DNA of 64,000 nt from Geomonas sp. Red32 (GTDB lineage Bacteria; Desulfobacterota; Desulfuromonadia; Geobacterales; Geobacteraceae), in assembly GCF_023652955.1 (NCBI RefSeq), contig NZ_JAKLOY010000002.1, positions 62,001 to 126,000 on the forward strand, in the 5' to 3' direction. Numbering within the stretch: the stretch's first letter is position 1; each line of letters opens with the position of its first letter. Shown here in pieces: positions 1 through 8,746 of the stretch. A program made the translations under genes and the position numbers. Under the pieces are notes generated by a model. It ran no database searches. It was not told where the DNA came from and worked only from the letters and a program-made list of their open reading frames with translations.

Positions 1-479
1 GACGGCGGCACTTCCTCTACGGAGGCGCCCCGGGGATTGCCGAGCTCATGAAGGAAAAACTGACCGCGGAGATTCCGGGACTTAGGGTGGTCGGCACCTA
101 CTGCCCCCCCTTTAGACCGCTCACCGAAGAGGAGGAGGGGGAGGTCAAGCGGATGATCGAGGAGAGCGGGGCGGAGGTCATCTGGGTCGGTCTCGGCGCC
201 CCCAAACAGGATATCTGGATGGCCGAGCACGTAGGCCGCATCCAGGTCCCGCTCATGCTCGGCGTCGGCGCGGCTTTCGATTACCTGAGCGGTACTAAGA
301 AACGCGCCCCCCTCATCGTCCAACGTCTCGGGATGGAATGGCTGCACCGGATGTGCACCCAGGGAGGGAGGATCTTCTGGCGTAACGCCAAGAGCCTGCC
401 GCTCTCCTTTTACTCGGTGGTGAAAGAGGTGGTCAGGGTCAGGGTTGGCGGAGCCCGCACCGGAGGAGGTCTGTCATGA
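1..479 (+). CDS. WecG/TagA/CpsF-family glycosyltransferase, C-terminal part
   Basis: The gene is cut by the left window edge. The reading frame is open from the first bases and begins with RRHFLYGGAPGIAELM, so the ATG at 48 is internal. The motif FLYGGAPG followed by EVIWVGLGAPKQDIWMAEH is the signature of the WecG/TagA/CpsF family, which transfers N-acetylmannosaminuronic acid or related sugars to lipid-linked polysaccharide precursors at the inner face of the membrane. The conserved GVGAAFDYLSGTKKRAP segment and the family C-terminus (GMEWLHRM) are present. The stop overlaps the ATG of the next gene by four bases (ATGA), indicating translational coupling within a polysaccharide operon. Donor and acceptor sugars cannot be read from the sequence. 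Confidence 0.9.
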   Translation, partial: RRHFLYGGAPGIAELMKEKLTAEIPGLRVVGTYCPPFRPLTEEEEGEVKRMIEESGAEVIWVGLGAPKQDIWMAEHVGRIQVPLMLGVGAAFDYLSGTKKRAPLIVQRLGMEWLHRMCTQGGRIFWRNAKSLPLSFYSVVKEVVRVRVGGARTGGGLS

Positions 480-1435
480 AGAAAGTGCTGGTTACCGGAG
501 CCACCGGCTTCGTCGGGCGGGTAGTCTGCCGCCGGCTGCTCGACCGTGGGCTGGCGGTGAGAGGGACCCTGCTCCCCGGTGAGCCGTCCTTAGCGCTGGT
601 GCCAGGGGTAGAAGGGGCCACTGTCGATCCCTTAGGCCCCGATACCGACTGGCGGCAGGCGCTTCAGGGGATCGACGGTGTCATCCACCTGGCGGCCCGC
701 GTCCATATTATGAACGACACGGCGGCCGATCCGCTGGTGGAGTTTCGCAAGGTAAACCTGGCCGGCACCGCTCGGCTGGGGGCTCAGGCGGCTGAGTGCG
801 GTGTGCGGCGGCTGGTCTTCGTCAGTTCGGTGAAGGTCAACGGCGAGGAGTCTCCGGCCCCTTACCGTCCCGATTCCCCTCCCAAACCGATCGATCCGTA
901 CGGGATCTCGAAGCACGAGGCGGAACAGGCCCTGAGGAGGATCGAGGCCCTGAGTGGGCTCGAGGTGGCGGTGGTACGGCCGACCCTGGTGTACGGACCG
1001 GGAGTGAAGGCCAACTTCCTTCAGCTCATGAAGGTGGTGGAGCGTGGGATCCCGCTGCCGCTTGGGTCGGTCGACAACCGCCGCACCCTCGTCTACGTGG
1101 AAAACCTCGCCGACGCCCTGGCCGCCTGCCTCCTCCATCCTGCCGCGGCCGGGGAAACCTTTTTGGTAGGGGAGGGGGGCGACCTTTCCACCCCCGATCT
1201 CATCCGCGGTATCGCCCGCTCGCTTAACCGCCCGGCCCGTCTCTATCCCATCCCTTGCTCGCTTTTGCGCCTGGCGGGGCGGCTCACCGGGAAGAGCGGG
1301 GCCGTCGACCGGCTGCTTGGCTCGCTCACCGTCGACGATTCTGCCATCCGCGGCAAGCTGGGGTGGACTCCCCCCTTCACGACCGAGGAGGGGCTGAGGG
1401 AAACCGGAGCCTGGTTCAAAAACGCCATCAAATGA
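476..1435 (+). CDS. NAD-dependent epimerase/dehydratase (extended SDR) for nucleotide sugar
   Basis: A 319-residue extended short-chain dehydrogenase. The Rossmann motif TGATGFVG lies at residues 7-14, the catalytic serine region is VFVSSVKVNG, and the YxxxK motif is YGISKHEAEQAL. Family members are UDP-glucose 4-epimerases and UDP-sugar 4-reductases such as WbpV. An epimerase or reductase immediately followed by an initiating sugar transferase resembles the WbpV-WbpL pairing of O-antigen loci, where a UDP-HexNAc is made and loaded onto undecaprenyl phosphate. The start overlaps the upstream glycosyltransferase stop and GGAGG precedes it. The exact substrate is inferred only from context. Confidence 0.88.
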   Translation: MKKVLVTGATGFVGRVVCRRLLDRGLAVRGTLLPGEPSLALVPGVEGATVDPLGPDTDWRQALQGIDGVIHLAARVHIMNDTAADPLVEFRKVNLAGTARLGAQAAECGVRRLVFVSSVKVNGEESPAPYRPDSPPKPIDPYGISKHEAEQALRRIEALSGLEVAVVRPTLVYGPGVKANFLQLMKVVERGIPLPLGSVDNRRTLVYVENLADALAACLLHPAAAGETFLVGEGGDLSTPDLIRGIARSLNRPARLYPIPCSLLRLAGRLTGKSGAVDRLLGSLTVDDSAIRGKLGWTPPFTTEEGLRETGAWFKNAIK

Positions 1436-1448
1436 CGGAGCCCTGCCG

Positions 1449-2009
1449 ATGAAGCGTCTCTTCGATTTCGTCCTTACCCTGCTGCTCATGGTGCTCTTCC
1501 TGGTGCCGATGCTGCTGGTCGCCCTAGCCGTCAAGCTGACCTCCACGGGGCCGGTCCTCTACTGGTCCGACCGGGTCGGCAGGCACAACCTGATCTTCAG
1601 GATGCCCAAGTTCCGCACCATGAGGACGGATACTCCGCCGGTGGCCACCCACCTCCTCACCGATCCCGACCGTTTCCTCACCCCGATCGGCAAATTCCTG
1701 CGCAAGTCGAGCCTGGACGAGCTTCCCCAGCTCTACAGCATCCTCAAGGGGGACATGAGCTTCGTAGGTCCGCGCCCCGCGCTCTTCAACCAGGACGACC
1801 TGGTGGCCCTGCGGACCGAGAAGGGGGTCCACACCCTCACCCCCGGCCTGACCGGCTGGGCCCAGATCAACGGCCGCGACGAGCTCCCGATCCCGGTCAA
1901 GGTCGACTACGACGCCTATTACCTCGCCAACCGCGGCTTTTTCTTCGATCTCCGCATCATGATGCTCACCTTTCTGAAAGTTGTCCGCCGAGAGGGGGTC
2001 CAGCACTAG
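1449..2009 (+). CDS. Polyprenyl-phosphate sugar-1-phosphate transferase (bacterial sugar transferase family)
   Basis: A 186-residue monotopic phosphoglycosyl transferase, the short PglC-like form. An N-terminal hydrophobic re-entrant helix (LTLLLMVLFLVPMLLVALAV) is followed by KFRTMRTD, LRKSSLDELPQL, GDMSFVGPRPAL and PGLTGWAQINGRD, the full family signature. The catalytic Asp-Glu pair is in SLDELPQ. It attaches a sugar phosphate to undecaprenyl phosphate, the first membrane step of repeat-unit assembly. It lies 13 bases downstream of the epimerase and is the last gene of the upstream operon; a promoter for the next operon follows. Confidence 0.93.
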   Translation: MKRLFDFVLTLLLMVLFLVPMLLVALAVKLTSTGPVLYWSDRVGRHNLIFRMPKFRTMRTDTPPVATHLLTDPDRFLTPIGKFLRKSSLDELPQLYSILKGDMSFVGPRPALFNQDDLVALRTEKGVHTLTPGLTGWAQINGRDELPIPVKVDYDAYYLANRGFFFDLRIMMLTFLKVVRREGVQH

Positions 2010-2084
2010 CAAAGCTCCCTCCCGCCGCGACATAGATCGCTCCCCCTCCTTTCGCCATGCACTGGTTTATACTTAATCCGCGCC

Positions 2085-2113
2085 TTGCCAACCCATTAGC
2101 ATGATGCTATAGT
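2085..2113 (+). promoter_or_regulatory. Putative sigma-70 promoter with extended -10, upstream of cysC
   Basis: TTGCCA at 2085-2090, a 17-base spacer, then TATAGT at 2108-2113, preceded by TG at 2105-2106 (extended -10). Transcription would begin near 2120, leaving a leader of about 115 bases before cysC. A close relative of this element precedes the CapD-like gene at 4808-4835. Confidence 0.55.
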
Positions 2114-2234
2114 TCACTCCATTAAATTCCCCCAATACAACTTCGGGAAGTCCTGATGCCGACCGCATTGCCACACGGTGCAGTTGGCGTTTTTCGTTCA
2201 TCGGCCGGACACCAACCGTTGCCAGGGAGAAGCC

Positions 2235-2828
2235 ATGACCGCCCCCCTTAACAACCTCAATTGGCACCAGCACTGGCTTAAGCGGCGCCAGTACCGGGAA
2301 CGCAACGGGCACGCTCCGCGGCTCCTCTGGTTTACCGGGCTTTCCGGCTCCGGCAAGTCGACCCTTGCTCGCGCGGTGGAGGAGCGGCTGTTCGCTCGCG
2401 GCTGGTATACCTACCTCCTGGACGGCGATCACCTGCGCTACGGATTGAACAACGACCTCGGCTTTTCCGCCGCCGACCGCAAGGAAAACATCCGTAGGGT
2501 AGGGGAGGTTGCCCGGCTGATGGTGGAGGCGGGGCTGGTGGTCCACGCAGCCTTCATCTCCCCCTTCGCGGAGGACCGCGACCGCGTCCGTTCCCTGCTG
2601 CCGCCGGGGCAGTTCGTGGAGATCTACCTGAAGTGCCCCCTCGACGTCTGCGAGCTGCGTGATCCCAAGGATCTCTACCGCAAGGCCCGTGCGGGAGAGA
2701 TCCCCGAATTTACCGGCATCGACAGCCCCTACGAGGAGCCGCCCCGTCCCGAGCTGGTGATCGACACCAGCCGGACCGATCTCGACCGCTCCGTCGCAAC
2801 GATCCTGAACTACCTGGACGGGAGGTGA
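2235..2828 (+). CDS. cysC: Adenylyl-sulfate (APS) kinase
   Basis: Phosphorylates adenosine 5'-phosphosulfate to PAPS in the cytoplasm, the sulfate donor for sulfotransferases. The 197-residue protein is full length. The Walker A motif GLSGSGKST is near residues 35-43, then [15 protein letters not shown] with the substrate-binding segment [18 protein letters not shown], and the lid motif [25 protein letters not shown]. The ATG at 2235 was chosen because AGGGAGA precedes it by about five bases and the longer frame from 2178 has no ribosome site. The next gene begins essentially at the stop codon. Placement inside a polysaccharide locus rather than beside sulfite reductase genes favours a role in sulfation rather than cysteine synthesis; that is inference. 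Confidence 0.95.
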   Translation: MTAPLNNLNWHQHWLKRRQYRERNGHAPRLLWFTGLSGSGKSTLARAVEERLFARGWYTYLLDGDHLRYGLNNDLGFSAADRKENIRRVGEVARLMVEAGLVVHAAFISPFAEDRDRVRSLLPPGQFVEIYLKCPLDVCELRDPKDLYRKARAGEIPEFTGIDSPYEEPPRPELVIDTSRTDLDRSVATILNYLDGR

Positions 2829-2833
2829 ACTTG

Positions 2834-4615
2834 GTGGCTGAATCGTTCTCGCTGGTGCTGACCGGCCATGTCGACCATGGTAAATCGACCCTCCTGGGGA
2901 GGCTCTACGCCGACACCGGCACCCTCCCCACCGGACACCTCGAAAAGGTGCAGGCCATCTGCCAGCGCCAGGGAAAGTCCTTCGAGTACGCCTTCCTCTT
3001 CGACGCCTTCCTCGAGGAGCAGGAACAGGGAATCACCATCGACGTCGCCCGCGCCTTCTTCAACTGGAAGGGGCGCCGCTACCTGATCCTCGATGCTCCC
3101 GGCCACAAGGAATTCATCAGGAACATGGTCTCCGGCGCATCGCGTGCCGAGGCAGCGGCCATCATCGTAGACGCCGCCGAAGGGGTGCAGGAACAGTCCC
3201 GCCGCCACGCCTACCTCCTGAAACTCCTCGGCATCCGGCAGCTGCTAGTGGTGGTCAACAAAATGGACCTCGTCCGCTTCTCGCACGAGGCCTTCCGTGC
3301 CATCGAGCGGGACTTCCGCGCGGTCCTGGAGCCTCTCGGGCTCGTCCCGCGCCAGTTCATCCCGGTCTGCGCCCGCGAGGGGGACAACGTCGCCGCCGCC
3401 AGCCTCAGGCTCGACTGGTACCAGGGGCCGACCCTGTTGGGCGCCCTGGAAAAGCTCGAAAAGGCCCCCGACCGCCACGACCTTCCCCTGCGCTTCCCGG
3501 TCCAGGATGTGTACAAGTTCGACGACCGGCGGATCGTGGCGGGACGGGTGGAATCCGGGGAGCTCAGGCTTGGGGACCGGCTCCTGTTTTCACCCTCCGG
3601 CAAAACAGGCCGCGTGAAAAGCATCGAGGCCTTCAACGCCGCTACCCCTCCTCGTTCCGTCCCGGCCGGATACTCAACCGGCTTCACTTTGGAGGAGCAG
3701 ATCTTCATCGAGCGGGGAGAAGTCGCCACCCTGGCGGATGCCGCTCCAGCGGTGACCTCGTTGTTTCGGGCGGTGGTCTTCTGGATGGGGAACGCGCCCT
3801 TGGAGCCGGCCAAGCGCTATCTGCTGCGGATTGGTACGCTGGAAACGGAGATGGAAATCGATGCGGTGGTGGCGGTTATCGACTCCTCGACCCAGCTGCG
3901 CAGTGAAAAGAGCCGCTCGGTCGCCCGTAACGAAGTGGCCGAAGTCGCCATCTCCACCCGTCGCCCCGTCGCGCTCGACTGCTACGGCGACCTGGAGGCC
4001 ACCGGACGCTTCGTCATCGTGGACGGCTACGATATCTGCGGCGCCGGGGTGGTCACCGCGCCCTCACCAGAGCTAGCCGCGCGACGCCGGGCCATCGATT
4101 CGCGCCCGGCCGTCGCGCGCGGAGCCGTGGCCCTGCGGGAGAGGATCCGGCGCAACGGGCACCGCCCGGCCCTGGTCGTTCTCTCCGCCCCCCCCACCCG
4201 TAGGCTCCTGCGGCTTGCGCGCAGGCTCGAGCGCCGTCTCTTCTCCGCGGGGCGGCAGGTCTATCTCTTTAATCCCCGGGAGCTGGTGGACGGCCTTGCC
4301 GCCGGTGCCAATTTCGGCCACGAGGTGATCGAGGAACGGGCTGTCGCCGGCATGATGCGCCCTCTGCTCGACGCCGGCCTGGTGGTCATCGCGGTCATCG
4401 CCCCCCCGGCCATCGGGTGGGAGCCCCTTCGTCGTGAGCTAGCGCCCCATTTACTGGTGGTGCTATCACCGCCTTTTGGTGAGGCTACGACCAACAGCGA
4501 GGCAGGTGACGCCCTGAACGTTGACCGAGGGGATTCTCTGGAGCTGACCATCCAATTGCTGATGGAACAAATGGAGTCGTCCGATCCTTTCGGTCTCCCT
4601 CAGCTGTGGGAATGA
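2834..4615 (+). CDS. cysN: Sulfate adenylyltransferase large subunit (CysN-type GTPase) with degenerate APS-kinase-like C-terminus
   Basis: CysN is the GTPase subunit that drives ATP sulfurylase, working with CysD. G-box motifs are clear: GHVDHGKST (G1), GITIDVARAFF (G2), DAPGHKEF (G3) and NKMD (G4), followed by two beta-barrel domains. The last ~150 residues (from about 4150) align by eye with the neighbouring CysC, but the Walker [10 protein letters not shown] is replaced by SAPPTRRLL and the DGDHLRYGL segment by NPRELVDGL. It is therefore a CysNC-like fusion whose kinase half looks catalytically dead. The frame is open from GTG 2825, but GGGAGG at 2820-2825 fits starts at TTG 2831 or GTG 2834 better. 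Its CysD partner is not adjacent; a CysD gene lies at 34.5 kb. Confidence 0.9.
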   Translation: MAESFSLVLTGHVDHGKSTLLGRLYADTGTLPTGHLEKVQAICQRQGKSFEYAFLFDAFLEEQEQGITIDVARAFFNWKGRRYLILDAPGHKEFIRNMVSGASRAEAAAIIVDAAEGVQEQSRRHAYLLKLLGIRQLLVVVNKMDLVRFSHEAFRAIERDFRAVLEPLGLVPRQFIPVCAREGDNVAAASLRLDWYQGPTLLGALEKLEKAPDRHDLPLRFPVQDVYKFDDRRIVAGRVESGELRLGDRLLFSPSGKTGRVKSIEAFNAATPPRSVPAGYSTGFTLEEQIFIERGEVATLADAAPAVTSLFRAVVFWMGNAPLEPAKRYLLRIGTLETEMEIDAVVAVIDSSTQLRSEKSRSVARNEVAEVAISTRRPVALDCYGDLEATGRFVIVDGYDICGAGVVTAPSPELAARRRAIDSRPAVARGAVALRERIRRNGHRPALVVLSAPPTRRLLRLARRLERRLFSAGRQVYLFNPRELVDGLAAGANFGHEVIEERAVAGMMRPLLDAGLVVIAVIAPPAIGWEPLRRELAPHLLVVLSPPFGEATTNSEAGDALNVDRGDSLELTIQLLMEQMESSDPFGLPQLWE

Positions 4616-4807
4616 AGCTTTTGTGGACCTCTTCTCATTGACACTGCGCACTCATCGGCTGACAAGATTGGTAGCTATTCAGTCATAAAGCTGTCATAAA
4701 AGTTGAAAAAGGCTTTCATCATGCTCACAAAACGCACAAATTTCACTGAAATATTGATGCAAAAGGGGAATGTGAAGAATTATGTCTTAGAAAGTTATAT
4801 TAAAAAG

Positions 4808-4835
4808 TTGAATTCCAAGGGGCTCATGCTATACT
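4808..4835 (+). promoter_or_regulatory. Putative sigma-70 promoter with extended -10, upstream of CapD-like gene
   Basis: TTGAAT at 4808-4813, a 16-base spacer and TATACT at 4830-4835 with TG at 4827-4828. It sits in the AT-rich 293-base gap after cysN, about 67 bases upstream of the next start codon after the expected transcription start. Nothing else recognisable is in this gap. Confidence 0.6.
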
Positions 4836-4908
4836 TTTCGCTCTGCCGGCAGGAAGGACTCACTTTAGGGTAATTTCTTGGGTACATACCGGTTTTTCTG
4901 GGGGCGAA

Positions 4909-6855
4909 ATGTTCCGAACCAAGAGGTTTCTGGTCTTTTTTCTCGATATCTTCCTGATCGCTTCATCCATTGTCATATCGTTTCTGTTGCGTTTTGACTT
5001 CGACGTTCCTCCCGAGCGGTGGCAACAGCTTGTTCAGGCACTTACCGTCGCCTTGATCGCCAAGCCGATCCTGTTCGCCGCTTCCGGCATGTACCGGAAC
5101 ATCTGGCGCTACGCCTCGCTGCAGGACGCCTACGAGATCTTCAAGGTCGTCTCCTTTTCCTCCCTGGTCACCGCCTTCACCCTGGTTTCCGTCAGGGGAC
5201 AGTATGCCGTCCCCCGTTCCATCTACGTGCTGGACTGGTTCGTCCTCTTCGCCCTGGTGGCCGCCAGCCGCCTGCTCTGGAGGATCTACCGCGAGACGCG
5301 GGTGATCCCGTCGCTGCGCAAAGGGAAGCGGACCCTGATCATCGGCGCCGGGGAGGCCGGCAACCTGCTGTTGAAGGAGATCAGGAAGCAGTCGAACTCT
5401 CCCTACAACGTGGTCGGCTTCGTCGACGACGACAAGGATAAGCGTGGCCTGCGCCTGTCGGGGGTGCGGGTGCTCGGCGGGACCGACCGCCTGCGGGCGC
5501 TGATCCGCACCCACCGCGTCGAGGAGGTCATCTTCGCCATCCCCTCCGGCGACCGCGCCCTCATGCGCCGCGTCATCAACAACTGCGAACGGGCCAAGGC
5601 CCGCTTCAAGACGCTGCCGGGGATCACCGCCATCATCGACGGCAAGGTTTCCGTCTCCCAGATCAAGTCGGTCGAGATCGAGGACCTCCTCGGCCGCGAG
5701 CCGGTGGTCCTCGACCAGAGCGCCATCCGGAGCTACCTCACCGACAAGCGGGTGCTGGTCACCGGCGCAGCCGGGAGCATCGGCAGCGAGATCTGCCGGC
5801 AGGTCGCCCGTTTCAGCCCGGCCAAGCTCATCCTGTTCGACAACGCCGAGACGCCCCTTTTCTACATCGAGAAGGAGCTCACCGCCGCCAACCCGGAGCT
5901 GCGCATCATCCCGATCGTGGGTGACGTGAAGTGCCAGGATCGCGTGGAAGCGATCTTCGACGAGTTCGGCCCCGACGTCGTCTTTCACGCCGCCGCCTAC
6001 AAACACGTGGCAATGATGGAGTACAACCCGACCGAGGCGATCCTCAACAACGTGATGGGCTCCAAGATCGTGGCCGACGCCGCCCACAAGTTCAAGGTCC
6101 ACAATTTCGTCATGGTCTCCACCGACAAGGCGGTCAACCCCACCAACATCATGGGGGCCAGCAAGCGGAGCGCCGAGATCTACGTCCAGACACTCTCCCG
6201 CTCCAGCCGCACCAATTTCACCACCGTCCGCTTCGGCAACGTGCTCGGCAGCAACGGGAGCGTCATTCCGCTGTTCAAGGAGCAGATCGGTAAGGGTGGG
6301 CCGGTAACGGTCACCGACAAGGACGTGGTCCGCTACTTCATGACCATCCCCGAAGCTTCCCAGCTGGTGCTGCAGGCCGGCTGCATCGGCAAAGGGGGCG
6401 ATATCTTCGTGCTCGATATGGGCGAGCCGGTACGCATCCTTACCCTGGCCGAGGAGCTTATCCGCCTCTCCGGCCTTGTTCCCTACCGTGACATCGACAT
6501 CGTCTTTACCGGCCTGAAGCCGGGCGAGAAACTCTTCGAGGAGCTCTTGATCGACGGCGAGGGGATCAAGCCGACCACCCACTGCAAGATCCGGGTCATG
6601 GCACCGGTCGATACCGATTTGAAGACCACCAGCAAGCTTTTGGAAGAGCTCTTCGAGCTGGCGAGAAACTCCGATCTCGGCGGCGTCATGTCCTGCCTCA
6701 AGGAACTGGTGCCCGAGTTCGCACCCCGCTACAACTTCCATGGTGTGGCACCGTCGCCGGCGTTCCAGCGGGTCCGTCCCGACCTCTTCCCGCCCAAGCC
6801 CAACATCGTCAGAAACCTCCGGGTCGCCAGCCCGAGCGAGGGGTCGGCCGCCTGA
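4909..6855 (+). CDS. Membrane nucleotide-sugar 4,6-dehydratase (WbpM/CapD/FlaA1-like)
   Basis: A 648-residue inner-membrane protein of usual family length. About four N-terminal transmembrane segments (residues 8-130) precede a first Rossmann CoA-binding-like domain (IIGAGEAGNLLL) and a C-terminal SDR domain beginning VLVTGAAGSIGSEI near residue 283. The active-site segment VSTDKAVNPTNIMGASKR has Met where most SDR enzymes have Tyr, the Ser-Met-Lys arrangement known for WbpM. Such enzymes convert UDP-GlcNAc to a 4-keto-6-deoxy sugar, an early precursor of modified amino sugars in O-antigen and capsule. It has its own promoter and is separated from cysN, so it may be regulated independently within the polysaccharide locus. 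Confidence 0.93.
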   Translation: MFRTKRFLVFFLDIFLIASSIVISFLLRFDFDVPPERWQQLVQALTVALIAKPILFAASGMYRNIWRYASLQDAYEIFKVVSFSSLVTAFTLVSVRGQYAVPRSIYVLDWFVLFALVAASRLLWRIYRETRVIPSLRKGKRTLIIGAGEAGNLLLKEIRKQSNSPYNVVGFVDDDKDKRGLRLSGVRVLGGTDRLRALIRTHRVEEVIFAIPSGDRALMRRVINNCERAKARFKTLPGITAIIDGKVSVSQIKSVEIEDLLGREPVVLDQSAIRSYLTDKRVLVTGAAGSIGSEICRQVARFSPAKLILFDNAETPLFYIEKELTAANPELRIIPIVGDVKCQDRVEAIFDEFGPDVVFHAAAYKHVAMMEYNPTEAILNNVMGSKIVADAAHKFKVHNFVMVSTDKAVNPTNIMGASKRSAEIYVQTLSRSSRTNFTTVRFGNVLGSNGSVIPLFKEQIGKGGPVTVTDKDVVRYFMTIPEASQLVLQAGCIGKGGDIFVLDMGEPVRILTLAEELIRLSGLVPYRDIDIVFTGLKPGEKLFEELLIDGEGIKPTTHCKIRVMAPVDTDLKTTSKLLEELFELARNSDLGGVMSCLKELVPEFAPRYNFHGVAPSPAFQRVRPDLFPPKPNIVRNLRVASPSEGSAA

Positions 6856-6874
6856 CCGGCTCCTGGATTTCCCA

Positions 6875-6904
6875 TTGACACTAATGAAGGTGGACGGGTA
6901 TCGT
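6875..6904 (+). promoter_or_regulatory. Possible promoter upstream of Wzi-like gene
   Basis: TTGACA at 6875-6880, an 18-base spacer and TATCGT at 6899-6904. The -35 is consensus but the -10 is weak. It lies in the 159-base gap before the gene at 7015. Confidence 0.35.
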
Positions 6905-7014
6905 CACCGCTATCGTCCGGGGCTCATGGCCGCTCCCGGTTTATAGCGCGCCCCGGCCCCCGGACCGGAGCTTCCCTCGGCATTCCCCTCGCCCCTGCAA
7001 TGTGGTTACTGTAA

Positions 7015-8652
7015 ATGAAGCTATCGACAGTCGTTTTCGCTCTCGTTCTGACCCTGCTGGCTTACCCCTGCACCGTTTTCGCCCTTTCGTCGGCGAACAT
7101 CCCGCTGGACAGCCCGATTTATCTCTATCTTGAGAAGCTCGCCGGGTATGGCCTGATCGAAACCGACGTGAAGGGGATTCGTCCCTTCTCGAAAACCGAG
7201 GCGGCCAGGCTTTTGCTGGAGGCCGAGGACCGGCTCGAGGCCGGAAGTTATCCTCCCCTGGCCAGGGAGTTCGCCACCAGGCTGCGGACCCTGATCCCGC
7301 GGGAGGCGAACCTTTATCAACAGCCTGACCAGGCACCCACCTTCGATTACAACCCATTCTCCCAGGCCCGCCTTCGTTACGTCTACCTGGACGGAGTCCC
7401 GCGCAACTACTACCGCGCGGTCAACGACCCGGGCAACGACGGCGTCTTCGGCATCGGCAGCGGGCTGCGTCCCCCCAACCCGTACCCGGATCCGGTTCAG
7501 CAGCGCGGCAGCGAAGGGACCCCCCTCTTCGAAAACAACGAAGGGGTCGTCTACGGCAGGGGCAACAACCTCGACCTGAGATTCGACGCCGAGGCCTACT
7601 ACAAAAGTTCCGCAGCACTGCTGCTGGAGCCGATGTTCCTCTATTCCCAGGCCGACGGCGACAGTCGCGTCCGGCTCGACAAGGGATACCTCAAGGTGGG
7701 AGGAGAGGGGGCCGAGCTCGAAGTGGGGCGGGACGAGAACTGGTTCGGCCTTGGCTACCGGGGCGCCCTGACCCTCTCCAATAATGCCAAGAACTTCGAT
7801 TTCGTGAAGATATCGAGCCCGGAGCCGGTGAAAAGCCGCTACCTCTGGGACCTGAAATACAGCCTCCTTTTTTCCCGGTTCGAAAAGACCGTCACCGACG
7901 GAATGGAACGCCAGCCCTGGTACGTGGCCGGCAAGCTCTCCTTCAAGCCGCTCGAGGACCTCGAGTTCGGGATCAACTTCGGGCGCCAGATCGGCGGCCC
8001 CGGGGTCGACAACCATGCCATGGAGGTGCTGCGCGGCATCGTCGGCGGGACCAGCAAGGACAACACCAACTCGCTCGCCGGCTTCGAACTGCGTGCCCGG
8101 CTCTCCTGGCTGAGGGAGACCGAGGTATTCGCCGAGTACTCCGGCGAGGATGCCGCCGCCTTCTGGCCCATCGTGGAGAGCTACCTGGCGGGCTTCTACA
8201 TCCCGCGGCTGACCGACGACGGAGCCAACGACCTCCGTTTCGAATACTTCCGGGGCAACAACATCCTCTACACCAACGGAACCTTCGTCGAAGGGTACTT
8301 GCGCGACGGGCTTCCCATCGGGCACTCCCAAGGGGGCGCCACCCAGGACTTCTTTCTCCGCTACAGCCACTGGTTCAATCCGCGCAACAACCTGGCGTTT
8401 GAGGGGTTCCGGACCTCTCGTGGCGATGCCGGCCGTCTCCCCGTCGACGCCGCCGGAACCTTCGACCCCAACGGCACGATGGAGGCGGTCGAGCGCACGT
8501 ACGCCGTCCGGGTGCACTGGATGCTTCCGGTGGCCGGCGACTGGAACGCGCTCTTGTCCTGGGGCCACGAATGGGTGGAAAACTTCAACCTCAAGGCGGG
8601 CGTCAACCGCTCGAACGAACTGGTGCGTGCCGAGCTCTCCTACCGTTATTAA
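7015..8652 (+). CDS. Capsule assembly Wzi-family outer-membrane protein
   Basis: A 545-residue exported protein with a clear Sec signal peptide (hydrophobic core VVFALVLTLLAYP, cleavage near AYPCTVFA/LS). The mature protein opens with NIPLDSPIYLYLEKLAGYGLI, followed by a long run of alternating amphipathic strands with aromatic girdles, and ends in a tyrosine (ELSYRY), as beta-barrel proteins do. The order, length and N-terminal helical repeat match Wzi-like proteins, which in E. coli bind and anchor capsule polysaccharide at the surface. Its place directly after the nucleotide-sugar dehydratase supports that role. The barrel assignment is by pattern rather than by alignment. Confidence 0.8.
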   Translation: MKLSTVVFALVLTLLAYPCTVFALSSANIPLDSPIYLYLEKLAGYGLIETDVKGIRPFSKTEAARLLLEAEDRLEAGSYPPLAREFATRLRTLIPREANLYQQPDQAPTFDYNPFSQARLRYVYLDGVPRNYYRAVNDPGNDGVFGIGSGLRPPNPYPDPVQQRGSEGTPLFENNEGVVYGRGNNLDLRFDAEAYYKSSAALLLEPMFLYSQADGDSRVRLDKGYLKVGGEGAELEVGRDENWFGLGYRGALTLSNNAKNFDFVKISSPEPVKSRYLWDLKYSLLFSRFEKTVTDGMERQPWYVAGKLSFKPLEDLEFGINFGRQIGGPGVDNHAMEVLRGIVGGTSKDNTNSLAGFELRARLSWLRETEVFAEYSGEDAAAFWPIVESYLAGFYIPRLTDDGANDLRFEYFRGNNILYTNGTFVEGYLRDGLPIGHSQGGATQDFFLRYSHWFNPRNNLAFEGFRTSRGDAGRLPVDAAGTFDPNGTMEAVERTYAVRVHWMLPVAGDWNALLSWGHEWVENFNLKAGVNRSNELVRAELSYRY

Positions 8653-8746
8653 TCTCGATTTCCTGCTAACTCTTTATTTCCGTGCCGATTCGCGCTATAT
8701 TTCCTGATCTCGTTTTCCGGATCCCCCAACAGCGAAGGTAGGCGCC

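Noticed and set aside
4963-6741. A 592-residue minus-strand frame
   Set aside because: It is the antisense of the CapD-like gene and shows no domain.
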